Positions 49,101 through 58,790 of a DNA stretch of 64,000 bases are shown here, piece by piece. Origin of the DNA: Clitoria ternatea (taxonomy: Eukaryota; Streptophyta; Magnoliopsida; Fabales; Fabaceae); assembly GCA_037962975.1 (NCBI GenBank), contig CM075676.1, forward strand, positions 93,132,001 through 93,196,000. The letters run 5' to 3'. A model generated the notes under the pieces. It saw only the letters and a program-made list of their open reading frames with translations. It did not search any database and was not told the origin of the DNA. A program made the translations under genes and the position numbers. Numbering within the stretch: the first letter of the stretch is position 1; each line of letters opens with the position of its first letter.

Positions 49101-51280
49101 AAAATGAGTGCAGAATAAAACTGATAATCTACTTATTGGATAAGACTTACATTGCACAGTTCAAAAAACTAACATATTTAGCCCCCTTAATCTTGCATCC
49201 CTTGCAATGCATCTTGCAGCTTTGTAGAGGTGTGTTATATAGGCATTTATTGAGGCATAATGATTTTCCTCCTATGTCCTGTTAAGACAGATTGATGCGG
49301 AACAGATTAATAGAATTACCTGTTCGGAAAATTCTTTTTAGATTCGTGTTGTTACTTCTAGAAAATACCTTGGTTTTGTGCTTTTTTCATTTGTTCAAGC
49401 TTTCAGTAAACATGAGATTGGTCTATTATCCTTTTTGGGGTTATATTAGAACTGCAAGCAACTGCATAGGAGGTTGCCTTATGGGGGATCAAACTTCTGA
49501 CCTCAACATCATCCAGATCTTTAAGATTTGGGGTTGTGTGCTAATTGAGCTACATTTTTGTTGGTAAATGTTATTCTTTCATTAGTCTGTCTTGATCCTC
49601 TTTTTGTGTTCTTTGTAACGCCCTGACCGCTTTTCAAGAATGAACGACTCGCCCCACAGACCAACACGAGGCCTTTCCAATGTGCTTTTGTCCTCACTCA
49701 CACATTTCCTGAGAACTTCCCAGGGGGTCACCCATCCCAGAATTACACCAAGTTAAGCACGCTTAACTTTGGAGTCCTTATGTGATAGGCCACCGAAAAG
49801 GCTAATGCATTTGTTGGTATAGGTAGTACGAATGCATTCCTTTAAGCTATCCTCGGCTGTATAGTCCCATACCTATACAGTCTTTGGATCTCTCTCATTC
49901 TGGTATGTATTCGGTTCGTTCATGTGTCCCTCCCACTGGAAGCCTGCCAGGAGCCGCTCCTTGTCCGTGCCTATGCATCGGCGAGCACTCCCCGCCCTCA
50001 ACAGTGCCCGAGATGTCACATTCCCCGCTGGAAGTCTGCCAGGAGCCGCTCCTTGTCCGTGCCCATGCACCGGCGATCACTCCCTGCCCTCAACAGCGCA
50101 AGGATGTCATATTCTTCTTCATGAACCACTCCATTTGTCATATCGCAATGTCGGTCAATTCAATTGAGCGATCAAGCAGTGTATGATGCAAAAGGTTCTC
50201 ATTAGTATGCATCCACTGGTTGCAGTGTACACAGCCTTGGTTAACCACCTAATATTTTATCTACCAAAAATATGTTATATCATGTATGCGACATTCTCCA
50301 TAAAATCCCCAGAAGATTTTAGACTATTACTTTGAATCAATTTTCAATTTGAATTTTTTACTACACAATTTTAGAGGTTCAAGGCACATCTAGAGGCACA
50401 TCTAGATTAGTAACCAGTGACCACTGAAGTTAAATCCATTACACTCAACTTTCACTTCATATGTTCAATTTTAATTTAATATAATTAGGTGGCACTTAGG
50501 AAAAGTTCTTTTTTCCCCAATGCTTTTGTGCTTAAATTTTGTGAAATAAATGTGTGTGCAGGGGTTCATGACTCGTTTTGGACACATGCATGTGACGTGG
50601 AGAAAATGAGTCAGATTCTTAGAGAAAAATTTGTGGAGCTTTATAGCATGCCTATACTTGAAAATGTAAGCTTTTGCTGTAATAGAAATTTGAGCTTACT
50701 TCTTAAGAACACCGGAGAAAAGTTTGTATTGTTCTCTTATTATCAAATACGGAAGTTCCTGTAGGCCTTTCTAATATCAGGATTTAAACTCTAGACTACT
50801 TGGTTAAACACACATATATAATTATTAACTCATCTGCTTAAAGGCTCGGTGTTATTAGTTTAGTGCCAAAGAAGGGGTTCAACCAAGTTTGTGGAAATTT
50901 TATGATGAATTTGTAAATTTGTTGAATGTATTTATAGTAATATTTATTTATTTTAAATGCACCAAGTTTGTGGGAAGGGTTTTTATCTCCCCTTTACCAG
51001 GAAGTTGCTCCTAGCCTCCTATAATGTTCTATTACAGATAACCGGAAGATGCCATGTATTTTTGCTAAAACTTCTGCCCCTAGGTTCTTGTTAAACTAGA
51101 ATCACACCTAAATTCCAACTTTAGACCAATAAGTCAAAAAAAAAGTCTCATTGTTTGATCTGTTGACAGCTGCTGGAAGGTTTCCAGGCATCATACCCAA
51201 CATTAACTTTCCCTCCACTGCCAGATAGAGGTGATTTTGACTTGCAGAAGGTTCTTGAGTCTCCGTACTTCTTCAACTGA
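37161..51280 (+). CDS. RPOT3: Phage-type organellar DNA-directed RNA polymerase, 19 exons, 963 aa
   Basis: Single-subunit T7-like RNA polymerase transcribing organellar DNA. Exons: 37161-37901, 38767-38970, 39057-39190, 39502-39571, 40109-40167, 40447-40564, 42458-42571, 42825-42956, 43417-43833, 45274-45324, 46187-46257, 46689-46773, 46887-47039, 47426-47500, 47626-47715, 48509-48556, 48636-48750, 50562-50665, 51170-51280. All introns are GT-AG and the joined frame is open, with 19 exons as in plant RpoT genes. Residues 1-58 lack acidic residues and are rich in Ser/Thr/His/Pro, a transit peptide. Motifs: DFRGRAYPM (Asp542), DGSCNGLQHYAALGRD (catalytic Asp664), RKLVKQTVMTSVYG (Lys739, Tyr747), FVHSLDGSH (catalytic Asp873), C-terminal PYFFN. 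No in-frame ATG lies upstream of 37161. The phrases EREMREKNLAPNLP and AAVQIGMAVEQEVRIHKFLEKT favour the plastid isoform (RpoTp) over mitochondrial or dual-targeted paralogues; that choice is inference. Confidence 0.9.
40789..42012. mobile_element. Long-TIR DNA element in RPOT intron 6, about 1.2 kb
   Basis: The left arm (ggcttaaatatgcttttagt ... ttttagccccttgtttatta ... gttgacatgactatta) is mirrored by 41830-42012 (gttagtcatgtcaacacgta ... gtttaaacaagggaccaaaa ... aacacttaaatt). The inverted arms are at least 150 bases with mismatches and gaps. The interior (40925-41820) encodes no transposase. A non-autonomous Mutator-like element is the best guess. The splice sites of exons 6 and 7 are untouched. 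Confidence 0.65.
42013..42265. mobile_element. Foldback MITE in RPOT intron 6, about 250 bp
   Basis: The left arm (accaaataagtcctccaaag, then attgatttgatcatcatattgatcac, to about 42112) and right arm (gtgatcaatatgatggtcaa, then atcaatatttggaggacttatttggt, from about 42186) are near-perfect inverted complements around a roughly 70-base centre. Outer ends ttggtgctcgaaag / cttttgagaaccaa complete the pair. It directly adjoins the long-TIR element. Confidence 0.75.
43878..44012 (+). mobile_element. tRNA-derived SINE in RPOT intron 9
   Basis: An A-box-like ataaggtggtctagaggtaa (43890 on) and a B-box gtgggttcgactcc (43938 on) are spaced as in tRNA-headed SINEs. A short non-tRNA body and an A-rich tail (acaaaaaaagaaaaaga) end at about 44010. 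TTCATA occurs before and after it and could be a remnant TSD. Confidence 0.5.
44434..44936 (+). mobile_element. Complete TRIM retrotransposon in RPOT intron 9, 503 bp
   Basis: LTRs at 44434-44620 (187 bp) and 44745-44936 (192 bp) start tgttgaaaaatc and end cgctttcaata. PBS-like tggtatcaaaatc (44621 on) and a purine tract agagggggtg before the second LTR bracket a 124-base interior. The TSD is GTTTT (44429-44433 and 44937-44941). No coding capacity. The LTRs are visibly diverged, so this is an old insertion tolerated in the intron. Confidence 0.95.
47748..47779. repeat. Poly-C tract in RPOT intron 15
   Basis: About 20 consecutive C followed by C-rich ctcccccctccctcc, 30 bases after the exon 15 donor. 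Length is prone to assembly or polymerase error. Confidence 0.85.
49465..49567 (-). mobile_element. Degenerate tRNA-derived SINE, antisense, RPOT intron 17
   Basis: On the minus strand, tgtagctcaattagcac (A-box-like) is followed about 50 bases later by gtcagaagtttgatcccc (B-box-like). No A-tail was seen. Confidence 0.4.
49614..50111 (+). mobile_element. Cassandra-type TRIM / solo LTR with 5S-like segment, RPOT intron 17
   Basis: It starts tgtaacgccctgacc and ends gatgtcata, flanked by TTCTT (49609-49613 and 50112-50116). The segment 49707-49775 read on the minus strand carries the 3' half of a 5S rRNA-like sequence, including gttaagcgtgctt and gggatgggtgacc, the diagnostic feature of Cassandra elements. 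The last part of the LTR is duplicated: about 92 bases at 49928-50019 recur at 50020-50111, including the terminal gatgtcaca-type end. No protein is encoded; overlapping open frames here are artefacts of the GC-rich repeat. Confidence 0.8.
49707..49775 (-). promoter_or_regulatory. 5S rRNA-like segment with Pol III internal promoter boxes
   Basis: The minus strand shows A-box-like agttaagcgtgctt and C-box-like gggatgggtgacc, then ccctgggaag, in the order and spacing of plant 5S rRNA. The middle diverges, so this is a Cassandra-borne 5S-like sequence and not a 5S gene. Confidence 0.7.
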
Positions 51281-52383
51281 GCATTTCTTCACAAGCATTA
51301 CTACAAGATTCTACGGAATACCTTCCCTTTGGTGCAAACTCATTCAGAAACTTCTACTGAAACAATACCTTTTGCCTCAGAAGTTGTAATTGAGAGGAAG
51401 ACTCAAGGTCGCTTCTGGAAATGGCCAGGAAGGATGTCTCCTCTCATAAGTTGGTGATCTAAAACACAAGACTCAAGCTTTGATCACCCCTTGCATTTTA
51501 TAATCACAACACAGGGCAGGAAATTCTCCATGAAATTTTAATTTTGGTGATTTCCTTCACTAAATTGAGTTTAAATGCATACTTTTTACATGTATTATAA
51601 TGTATGAATAGTTGTAATATGTAGATTAAGAGAAAGGTCATTAGGGGTAGAATTAATCATTTTGTGATTTGTATATAGAATTATTCATTTTCACTAACTT
51701 CAATTATAAGTTTAAATTATATTAAGAATATTTTGAAATGGATTAGGGTTAATACATATTACTATGAGCTTTGAATTTGGCAATATACAGTTGCAACTGG
51801 GAATCAAATGTACAAATTTCATTTACATGGGCTGCAAACATAGTTTTCCATCATCTTATTTTGTCATTTTGTATTCCTTCTGAAATTGTAATTTCCCACT
51901 TGTTCCCTTGCAGTACTGATATATTCCCGTTATGATTTTACCTGTGCTTATCAGATTAGAATGAGATTCTGGCTACAAACAGAAAAATCTTTCATTGGTG
52001 AACGTATGCTTCGATTAGAAAGAGAAATTGTTCATATCTATTTATTTATTTATTTTTCGTAAAAGACAGGGGCCTAGGCTAGGCCCTGTTAATATTTATT
52101 TCAAGAGAGGGTGGCCATTGGATATTTGGAGTTGTAGCTAAAAAGGCTTTGATGAGTGGCAGAGCAAGTTTTGATCTACACTGAAGAACTTTAAAGGAGA
52201 GGCCAGCTTATATTTCTGTGTGCCCTCCCACCTGTTTCACCTTATATAAGAATAATAATTCTCATTTACAAATTATAAGGATAATATTTCTGCACCATAT
52301 AATTATACAATGGTTAAGATTAAAAATTGGTTAATACAATGGTTAAGATTAAAAATTGGTTAATAATAGTACAAATTTATTGG
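51281..52383. other. RPOT 3' UTR and downstream spacer
   Basis: Follows the stop codon at 51278-51280. AT-rich stretches (51580-51700) could hold the polyadenylation site, but no single signal is decisive. 52315-52375 has a short direct repeat (caatggttaagattaaaaat twice). No other gene seen. Confidence 0.5.
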
Positions 52384-54601
52384 TGTAACATCATGATGTT
52401 AAAATTTAAATTATTTTGTCACATAAAAATTTATCTAGAATAAATTAAATTATTGTGAATTAATTAGAAATTTTTTAAAAAAATTATTATAAATTAATTG
52501 AGACTTGTTAGTAAAGTAATAAAATAAGAGTAATTAATTTTGGTGATTAAATTGGAGAAATTAAAGTAAAATTAAATAGTGATGGTAAAATTTGAGTTAC
52601 CGTGGAGTAAAGGTATATTTTATTTAAAAGAAATAAAAGAAAAAAGGAGAAAAAGACCATAATGCCCTTACCTTAAATCATTTTCATTTCTTTCATTTTT
52701 CCTCCATCATTCTCACACGTGCAAAACAGACTTCTTTCTCCTTCGATGGCTGCACACATGATGGCATGATTGGAGCTCGTCAAAACTTGAAATTGATCAT
52801 GTATTCAAGATCGTGGAAGAGAGGTAAGCACATTGGTACCTTTAATTTCTGGTTTTGGTCTATCTTCTCTCAAATCGAATTTCACCCAATAATGAGGGTT
52901 TTGAGTTTCATTGAGTTTTTGGCACTTTAAGCTTTTAAGTGGAAATTTGGAGCGATAGGTGTTGCCATTCGTTACTCGGAATCAAGAGCACAATTAACCG
53001 AGGTAAGCTTTGGGAGCCTTAAAAGTATATTTGAAGTTATTTCGATAAAGTGAGTTTTGATTTTGGGAGTCGAAATGCTAACCCACTTTGTAACTTACTT
53101 AATTTATAGATATTGGACATACCTGACGTAGAGAATAAGGATCGAAAGCTTGGAATCGAGGTAAAAGGGTGTTCAGAGTATTAGTTAATTTAGAAATATT
53201 ATTTGACATCAAGTGATGTCCTGAAAAGGGATATAATTAGCATTAATTAGCTAATTTAATCATAATATATATTTGATGGAATTTATAGTATGAATTGTGA
53301 CTATATATGAGCTTAGTAATGATGAAAATGAGGAACTAGGAAATTGTTATGTATAATAGCGTATAATGGTAAAATGATGAGATCCATAATTAGTGTGTAT
53401 CGAAATTGAATAGATGGTATATGCATGCATGAGTATATAGGTGTTGGAATGAATTTCCAAATGTATGATGATAAAAATGATGTTGTATGAAAGTTGGTAA
53501 TGAGATTTGCATCTGGGTGTATATGTAAAATTTATATCTGGCTTTTGTTTGAGGTGAAATTCAATAATAATGGACAAAGAATTGAGATATGGTGTGTGCC
53601 TGGTGGCTAATGATGAAATTAAATGCCTGAGTGGCTATATTGAGAATTTGAATGTCTGTGATGACTTAAGTTGTTTCATGGTCATTAGTGTTGATTTATT
53701 TAAGAAAATTAATTAATTAATTTAGTGTAAATGATTAAAATTGAATATATGTGATTTTTGTGGTTTGGACGATTATGCGGTATATTTCACCCCTTAATTT
53801 TGGCTCGAGTGGTCAAGTAGGATCCCGTTGAGCTACCCAGTAGTTGAGAAAGACTTAGTGGTTGAGGTGGAGAGCCAAGCAGTGTTTAGTGGACCAAGTA
53901 GAGTTGACAGGGTACAAGTAGGACCCCTAGCTGGAGGCTGATCCATTTTTAGTATCCGGATACTGGTGAGTATAATGAATTTTGAGTGAGTTAGTTGTGC
54001 CATTGTGTGCTTGATAAATGGTAGTTGATGCATTATATGATATTGTAAGTAATTGAGGTAAGTTTGATATGTATATGTTACTAAGTGTAGCCTGAGTGGC
54101 ATATGGTGATTGGGAACGAATTGTTATATAAATGTATGTATGTTGTTAGTTGTAGCCTGAGTGGCTTGTGAAGTTGAGAATGAAATTAATGGTTGAGCAT
54201 AGGTGGTGCAATTGAAATATGAACTGAGAAGGTATATCATAAGGCTAATGTTATGCTTATTTCAATTTTGAGTTTCTATATTAATTAATATGCTCACGCA
54301 CTCACCCTTTATGTTGTTGTTTTTCTTTTTAGTAACCAATGACATGAATACCACGGATACCGCGAAGGCGAGCACCAAATGAACCCAAGATACCAAGGAA
54401 TGATGGATGAAGTTGCATTGCCTGTAATAATGTAAATTATGAGTACTTGTTAGTAATTATGTTGTGATATCTTATCTTGTGCGTATATATCTTTTGAATG
54501 GTACTGAGCCATTATATCTTAATGGATTGTATGTGATAGAATAGTACATGTGTGTATATTTTGTTGATAGATGAGATTGAGTGAATTAGGTAATGTTATG
54601 G

Positions 54602-54641
<40 letters not shown>

Positions 54642-55339
54642 CCTTGGTATTGTGAATGTGTTGTAATGACATTGAGCCAAAGTATTGAAGAAATTGAGGT
54701 TTGATAGGAAGGATATGCTTGCTTAATAAAATCTTGTAATTAGAGAATTGATGTCTATGTGTGTGTGTGTGTAAAGATTATGTTTTAAGAAAAAGAATGA
54801 CTAATTAAGCCAATTGAATAGGTGAAATTGAGTTTGGTGGGATTCAAAGTCCCCGAAAGGCACCAATAATACCCTAGGCATAATTATGACTTGTGTGTGA
54901 TTGAAAATTGTCATTTGAATGAGAATTGATGGGATTTTAGTAAGGGAATAGATAGAAAGTGATTTAATGCATTTTTCTACATAACTTCATGATCCAAAGG
55001 AATTTTTGAGTATAGACTACACTTGTAGGTTCAGAATGAGTCGTAGATAGTGTCCATAAAGTTTCGTAGCATTCGGAATTGAAACGGACAAGTTAGGGGA
55101 GGACACAGAAGTTGGTCCAGAGAACAAAATCTATATAAGTATGCAAGTTTGGTCTGTTGGTAATCGATTATGTAATCGATTATGAGAAAGTAAATCCTAA
55201 AATCCTACTAGGTTGCTCATAGATAATCGATTATAGACTTTCTGTAATCGATTACCAGAGTTAATAAAGAGATTTTGGAGTTGTTTGAAGTTACATACAT
55301 GTTAGGGTAAATTCTAGGAATTTAGGTGGGGACGTCACA
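52384..55339 (+). mobile_element. Complete LTR, probably solo (2.96 kb)
   Basis: It starts tgtaacatcatgatgtt and ends ggggacgtcaca. Flanks ATTGG (52379-52383) and ATAGG (55340-55344) are a one-mismatch TSD. It shares blocks with the LTR at 1-2393 (gagctacccag, gtatccggatact). Its first about 430 bases are homologous to the inverted fragment 55345-55759, and its last about 200 bases to 58475-58750 read in reverse. It contains TA microsatellite 54606-54638 and TAATCGATTA palindromes (55155-55250). No PBS is attached. Confidence 0.7.
54606..54638. repeat. (TA)n microsatellite
   Basis: About 16 uninterrupted TA units within the LTR. Confidence 0.9.
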
Positions 55340-55344
55340 ATAGG

Positions 55345-55759
55345 GGTAAGATAGTGTCACGATCTCAAATATGTGATCAATTTTGGTTTTTGGTGAAGAA
55401 TCAAGCTCCGATCATGGCATCACGTGTAGATTAGCCAATGAGGATGACAGATGACGGAGAAAAAAAGGAAAGAAATGAAAATGATTTGAGGTAAGGGTGT
55501 TATGGTCTTTTCCCATTTTTCTTTTCTTTTATTTCTTTTAAAATAAAATTTAGCTTTACTCTATGGTAACTTATATTTTACCATCATTGTTTAATTCTAC
55601 TTTAATTTCTTTAATTTAATCACCAAAATTAATTACTGTAATTTTATTACTTTACTAACAACTCTTAATTAATTTATATTAATCCATAGTAATTTATTTT
55701 ATTCCAAATAAACTCTTAAGTGACAAAATAATTTAAATTTTAACATCAGAGATGTTACA
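55345..55759 (-). repeat. Truncated 3' LTR, inverted relative to 52384-55339
   Basis: The minus strand starts tgtaacatctctgatgtt at 55759 and follows the start of the + strand LTR for about 410 bases, to gatcgtg. Homology is then lost near 55353. Confidence 0.75.
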
Positions 55760-55859
55760 CATACTCCCCCTTAAAAAAGATTTTGTCCCCAAAATCAACA
55801 CACCTTGTTTAAAAAGCTCACGACTCCAACCCCCAAGTATAGGATGTTTCATTGAAGCT

Positions 55860-58420
55860 CTACCATAGAATTTTTACTAGTGGTACCTCTTTGCTTCTCA
55901 ACCGTTTGGTCTGAAAAGCCTCAATGCAAATGGGAAAGGTTAGAATAGTTAAATTCTCTTTCAACTTAATTGAATCCTTTGAAATCACCATTGAATCACA
56001 TAGAATATATTTTCTCAGTTGAGACACATGAGACACACCATGTAGATTAGCCAGTGACTGGGGGAGGTCAAACCTATACGCCATAGTTCTAACTTTCTTT
56101 AGAATTTCATAAGGCTCAATATAGCAAGGATCCAACTTCCGACCCTTCAACACATGATCCACACCCTTGGTGGGTGAAACTCTCAAGAATACTCAATCTC
56201 CGACCTAAAATTCAAGCGGCCGCTGATAGTTATCATAATAGCTCTTTGCCTATCTTGGGCGATTTTCATCTTTTCACGGATCATCGTAACTTGTCCATTC
56301 ATCACTCGAGCCATTTCAGGTCCCAAGGTCAAAGTATCACTACTATCACTCTGACATAAGGGTGTACGACACTTCATGCCATACAAGGCCTCGTAAGGCA
56401 CCATACTTATACTACTACGAAAGATGTTATTATATGTAAACTTAATCAATGGTAAGTATAGCTCCCAAGAGCCATCATGCTCTAACATGCAAGCATGAAA
56501 CAAATCTTCTAAACTTCGAATGGTATATTCTGATTGGCCATTAGTCTGCGGATGATAGGCTGAACTCAGCCCTAACTCAAATCTCAATTCCTTATGTAAG
56601 CTTCCCCAGAATCTAGAAGTGAAACAGGGATCAAGGTCAAAAACAATGCTCGAAGGCACATCATGTTAGCTCACCACTTCTTTGATATACAATCTAGTAA
56701 GTTTATCCAGTGACCATTTCATACTCATGGCCAGAAAATATGCATATTTTGTCAACCTATCAACAATGACCTATATGGAATCATGTCTAGATTGGGTCTG
56801 AGGCAACCCAGATACAAAATCCATTGAAATGTTGTCCTATTTCTAGACTGGAATATCAAGTGGTTGAAGCAATTCAGGAGGTCTTTGGTGTTCAACCTTA
56901 CTCTTCTGACATATTACACAAAAAGTAACAAATTCAACAATAGCTTTTTTTAACTCTTATGTGCATCAGATAAAATCAATTGCTAAAGTCCCCCTCAGCG
57001 GGTACAACAATGCAGTTCTCAAACCACCAAATACCACCACGTCTTTTATTCACATTCAACTACTTATCCTTAGCCTGGGCATCAAGCAATCTTAACAATT
57101 GTTCATTACACTCTTAGGTCACACCCAAGGATTGTAAGAATTCATTAAAAATTGTTAACATGTCAATCACCATCTGATTTGGGGCTTTCACTACGACCCC
57201 TAAATTCATGTCTCTAAAGCTTTCTAGCAACTCATGCTCTTTCAACATCAAAGAAGCAAAATGTATAAATTTCATACTCAGTGTATCGGTAACAACATTT
57301 TCCTTGCCTGGATAATACCTCAACTTAAAATCGTAGTCTTTCAAGTACTTCATCCACCGTCTTTGTCTCGTATTCAATTCTTTTTTATCAAATAAATATT
57401 TTTAACACTTATGGTCACTTAATACCATGAAACGAGAACTATACAAGTAGTGTCGCCAAATCTTCAAGGCAAAGACTACTGTTGCAAGCTCAAGATCGTG
57501 AGTTGGATAATTCTGCTCATGTGGCCTCAATTGTCTAAAAGCATAGGCAATAACTCTGTCATCTTGCATCAGTACATAGCCCAAACCGGACTTATATGCA
57601 TCACAATTAACTTTGAACTCCTTAGTCATATCCAATAATACAAGAACCAGTGCAGAAGTCAAACGCCTCTTCAGACCATGGAAACTTCACTCACAACCTT
57701 TGGTCTATATAAACAGGCACTCCTTCCTAGTTAGTCTGGTCAAGAGGAGCGTAATATGCGAGAATCCCTCAATGAAACAACAATAATAATCTGTCATACC
57801 TAGGAAACTATGGATCTCTGTCACTAAGTTAGGTCTATCCAATGCCGTAATGGCCTCAATCTTGGATGCGTCAACAAAAACACCACCCCGAGAGATCACA
57901 TGACCCAAGAACTGCGCACTTTCCATCCAAAAATCGCATTTTGACAACTTGGAGTAAAGTTATTTCTAACGAAGCACTTGCAAAATAGATGTTGAACATG
58001 CTCGTCAAAATATTTAGAATACGCTAATATATCATCAATAAACACCACCACAAACTGGTTCGGATATGGATGAATCCATGAAGATAGTCGAAGCATTTGT
58101 CGCCCCAAATGGCATCACAACATACTCAAAATGATCATAACATGTCCAAAATACAGTCTTCAGAATATCTTTAGGCTTCACCCTAATGTGGTGATACTTG
58201 GATCTCAAATCAATCTTAGAAAATATACAAGCACCACGTAGTTGATCCAGTAAGTCATCAATCCTAGGAAATGGATACCTATTCTAAATTGTTAATTTAT
58301 TTAATTGTGGATAATTTATACATATCTGTATACTACCATTCTTCTTTCTTACAAGCAATATAAGGGCATCCCAGGGCGAGGCACTTGGCCTAATGAAGCC
58401 CTTATCAAGTAACTTATTCA
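55860..58420 (-). pseudogene. Degraded gypsy pol: RT, RNase H, integrase, chromodomain
   Basis: Minus-strand homology in order: reverse transcriptase (about 58420-57700; VVVFIDDILAYSK near 58040), RNase H (CDAYKSGLGYVLM near 57615; MNTRQRRWMKYLKDYDF at 57377), integrase core (DLDPCFTSRFWGSL and HPQTNGQSEYTIRSLED, 56640-56540; the family has SER where this has SEY) and a C-terminal region with the LRKYI and LRSKEVPLVKILW text of the chromodomain (55860-56000). It is broken into at least seven pieces by stops and shifts. It resembles the two elements in the nest but is far more decayed. Confidence 0.88.
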
Positions 58421-58460
58421 CCTGATTCTTAACTAAATTTATTCAGTCCAAAACGGAACC

Positions 58461-58472
58461 GCTCTGATACCA
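58461..58472 (-). other. PBS (initiator-Met tRNA), degraded gypsy element
   Basis: The minus strand reads tggtatcagagc next to the LTR end at 58475. Confidence 0.88.
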
Positions 58473-58474
58473 CC

Positions 58475-58790
58475 TGTAATATTCCCACATAAATTCCTAG
58501 AATTTACCCCAAGGTAGAATAAAATTTAGAGAAAACTTTTCGTAATAAGGTTTTTCCCCTGGTGAATAAACTCTAAGAACTTAAGCGGTATGTAACTTAA
58601 AACAACTCTAAAATCTCATTTTTCACTCTGGTAATCAATTACCCACGAGCAATCTGTGCAGGATTTCAAGATTCGTTCTCTGGTAATCGATTAATTACGA
58701 AATCGATTACTAGCAGATCAAAATCTTCATAATTCTGCAAGTCTAGTCAGTAAGATAGTGTGAGGATGTGTACATATGATCATATCTTTC
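58475..58790 (-). repeat. Remnant of 5' LTR, degraded gypsy element
   Basis: tgtaatattcccacataaat followed by tcctagaatttacc is the inverse of the end of the LTR at 55339. It shares taatcgatta palindromes and then gtaagatagtgtga with 55345-55360. Homology fades by about 58790. Confidence 0.65.

Larger units (their letters stand above)
55345..58790 (-). mobile_element. Degraded Ty3/gypsy chromovirus with large internal deletion
   Basis: Read on the minus strand: remnant 5' LTR (58475 to about 58790), PBS at 58461-58472, pol remnants, purine tract aagggggagtat (55761-55772), then the first about 415 bases of the 3' LTR (55759 leftward), cut by the + strand LTR. Gag, CCHC and protease are missing: about 60 bases separate the PBS from reverse-transcriptase homology. 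Pol carries many stops and frameshifts, so this is the oldest of the three gypsy elements. Confidence 0.8.

Noticed and set aside
49707..49775. A genuine 5S rRNA gene
   Set aside because: Only the 3' half is 5S-like and its centre diverges; it lies within an LTR-like unit with a TSD, so a Cassandra element fits better.
49873..50186. Five overlapping GC-rich open frames
   Set aside because: All come from the duplicated end of the Cassandra-type element.
51345..51480. Open stretch in the RPOT 3' UTR (…FWKWPGRMSPLI…)
   Set aside because: No start codon in good context and no splice signals tying it to an exon. The polymerase already ends at its family-typical FFN terminus.
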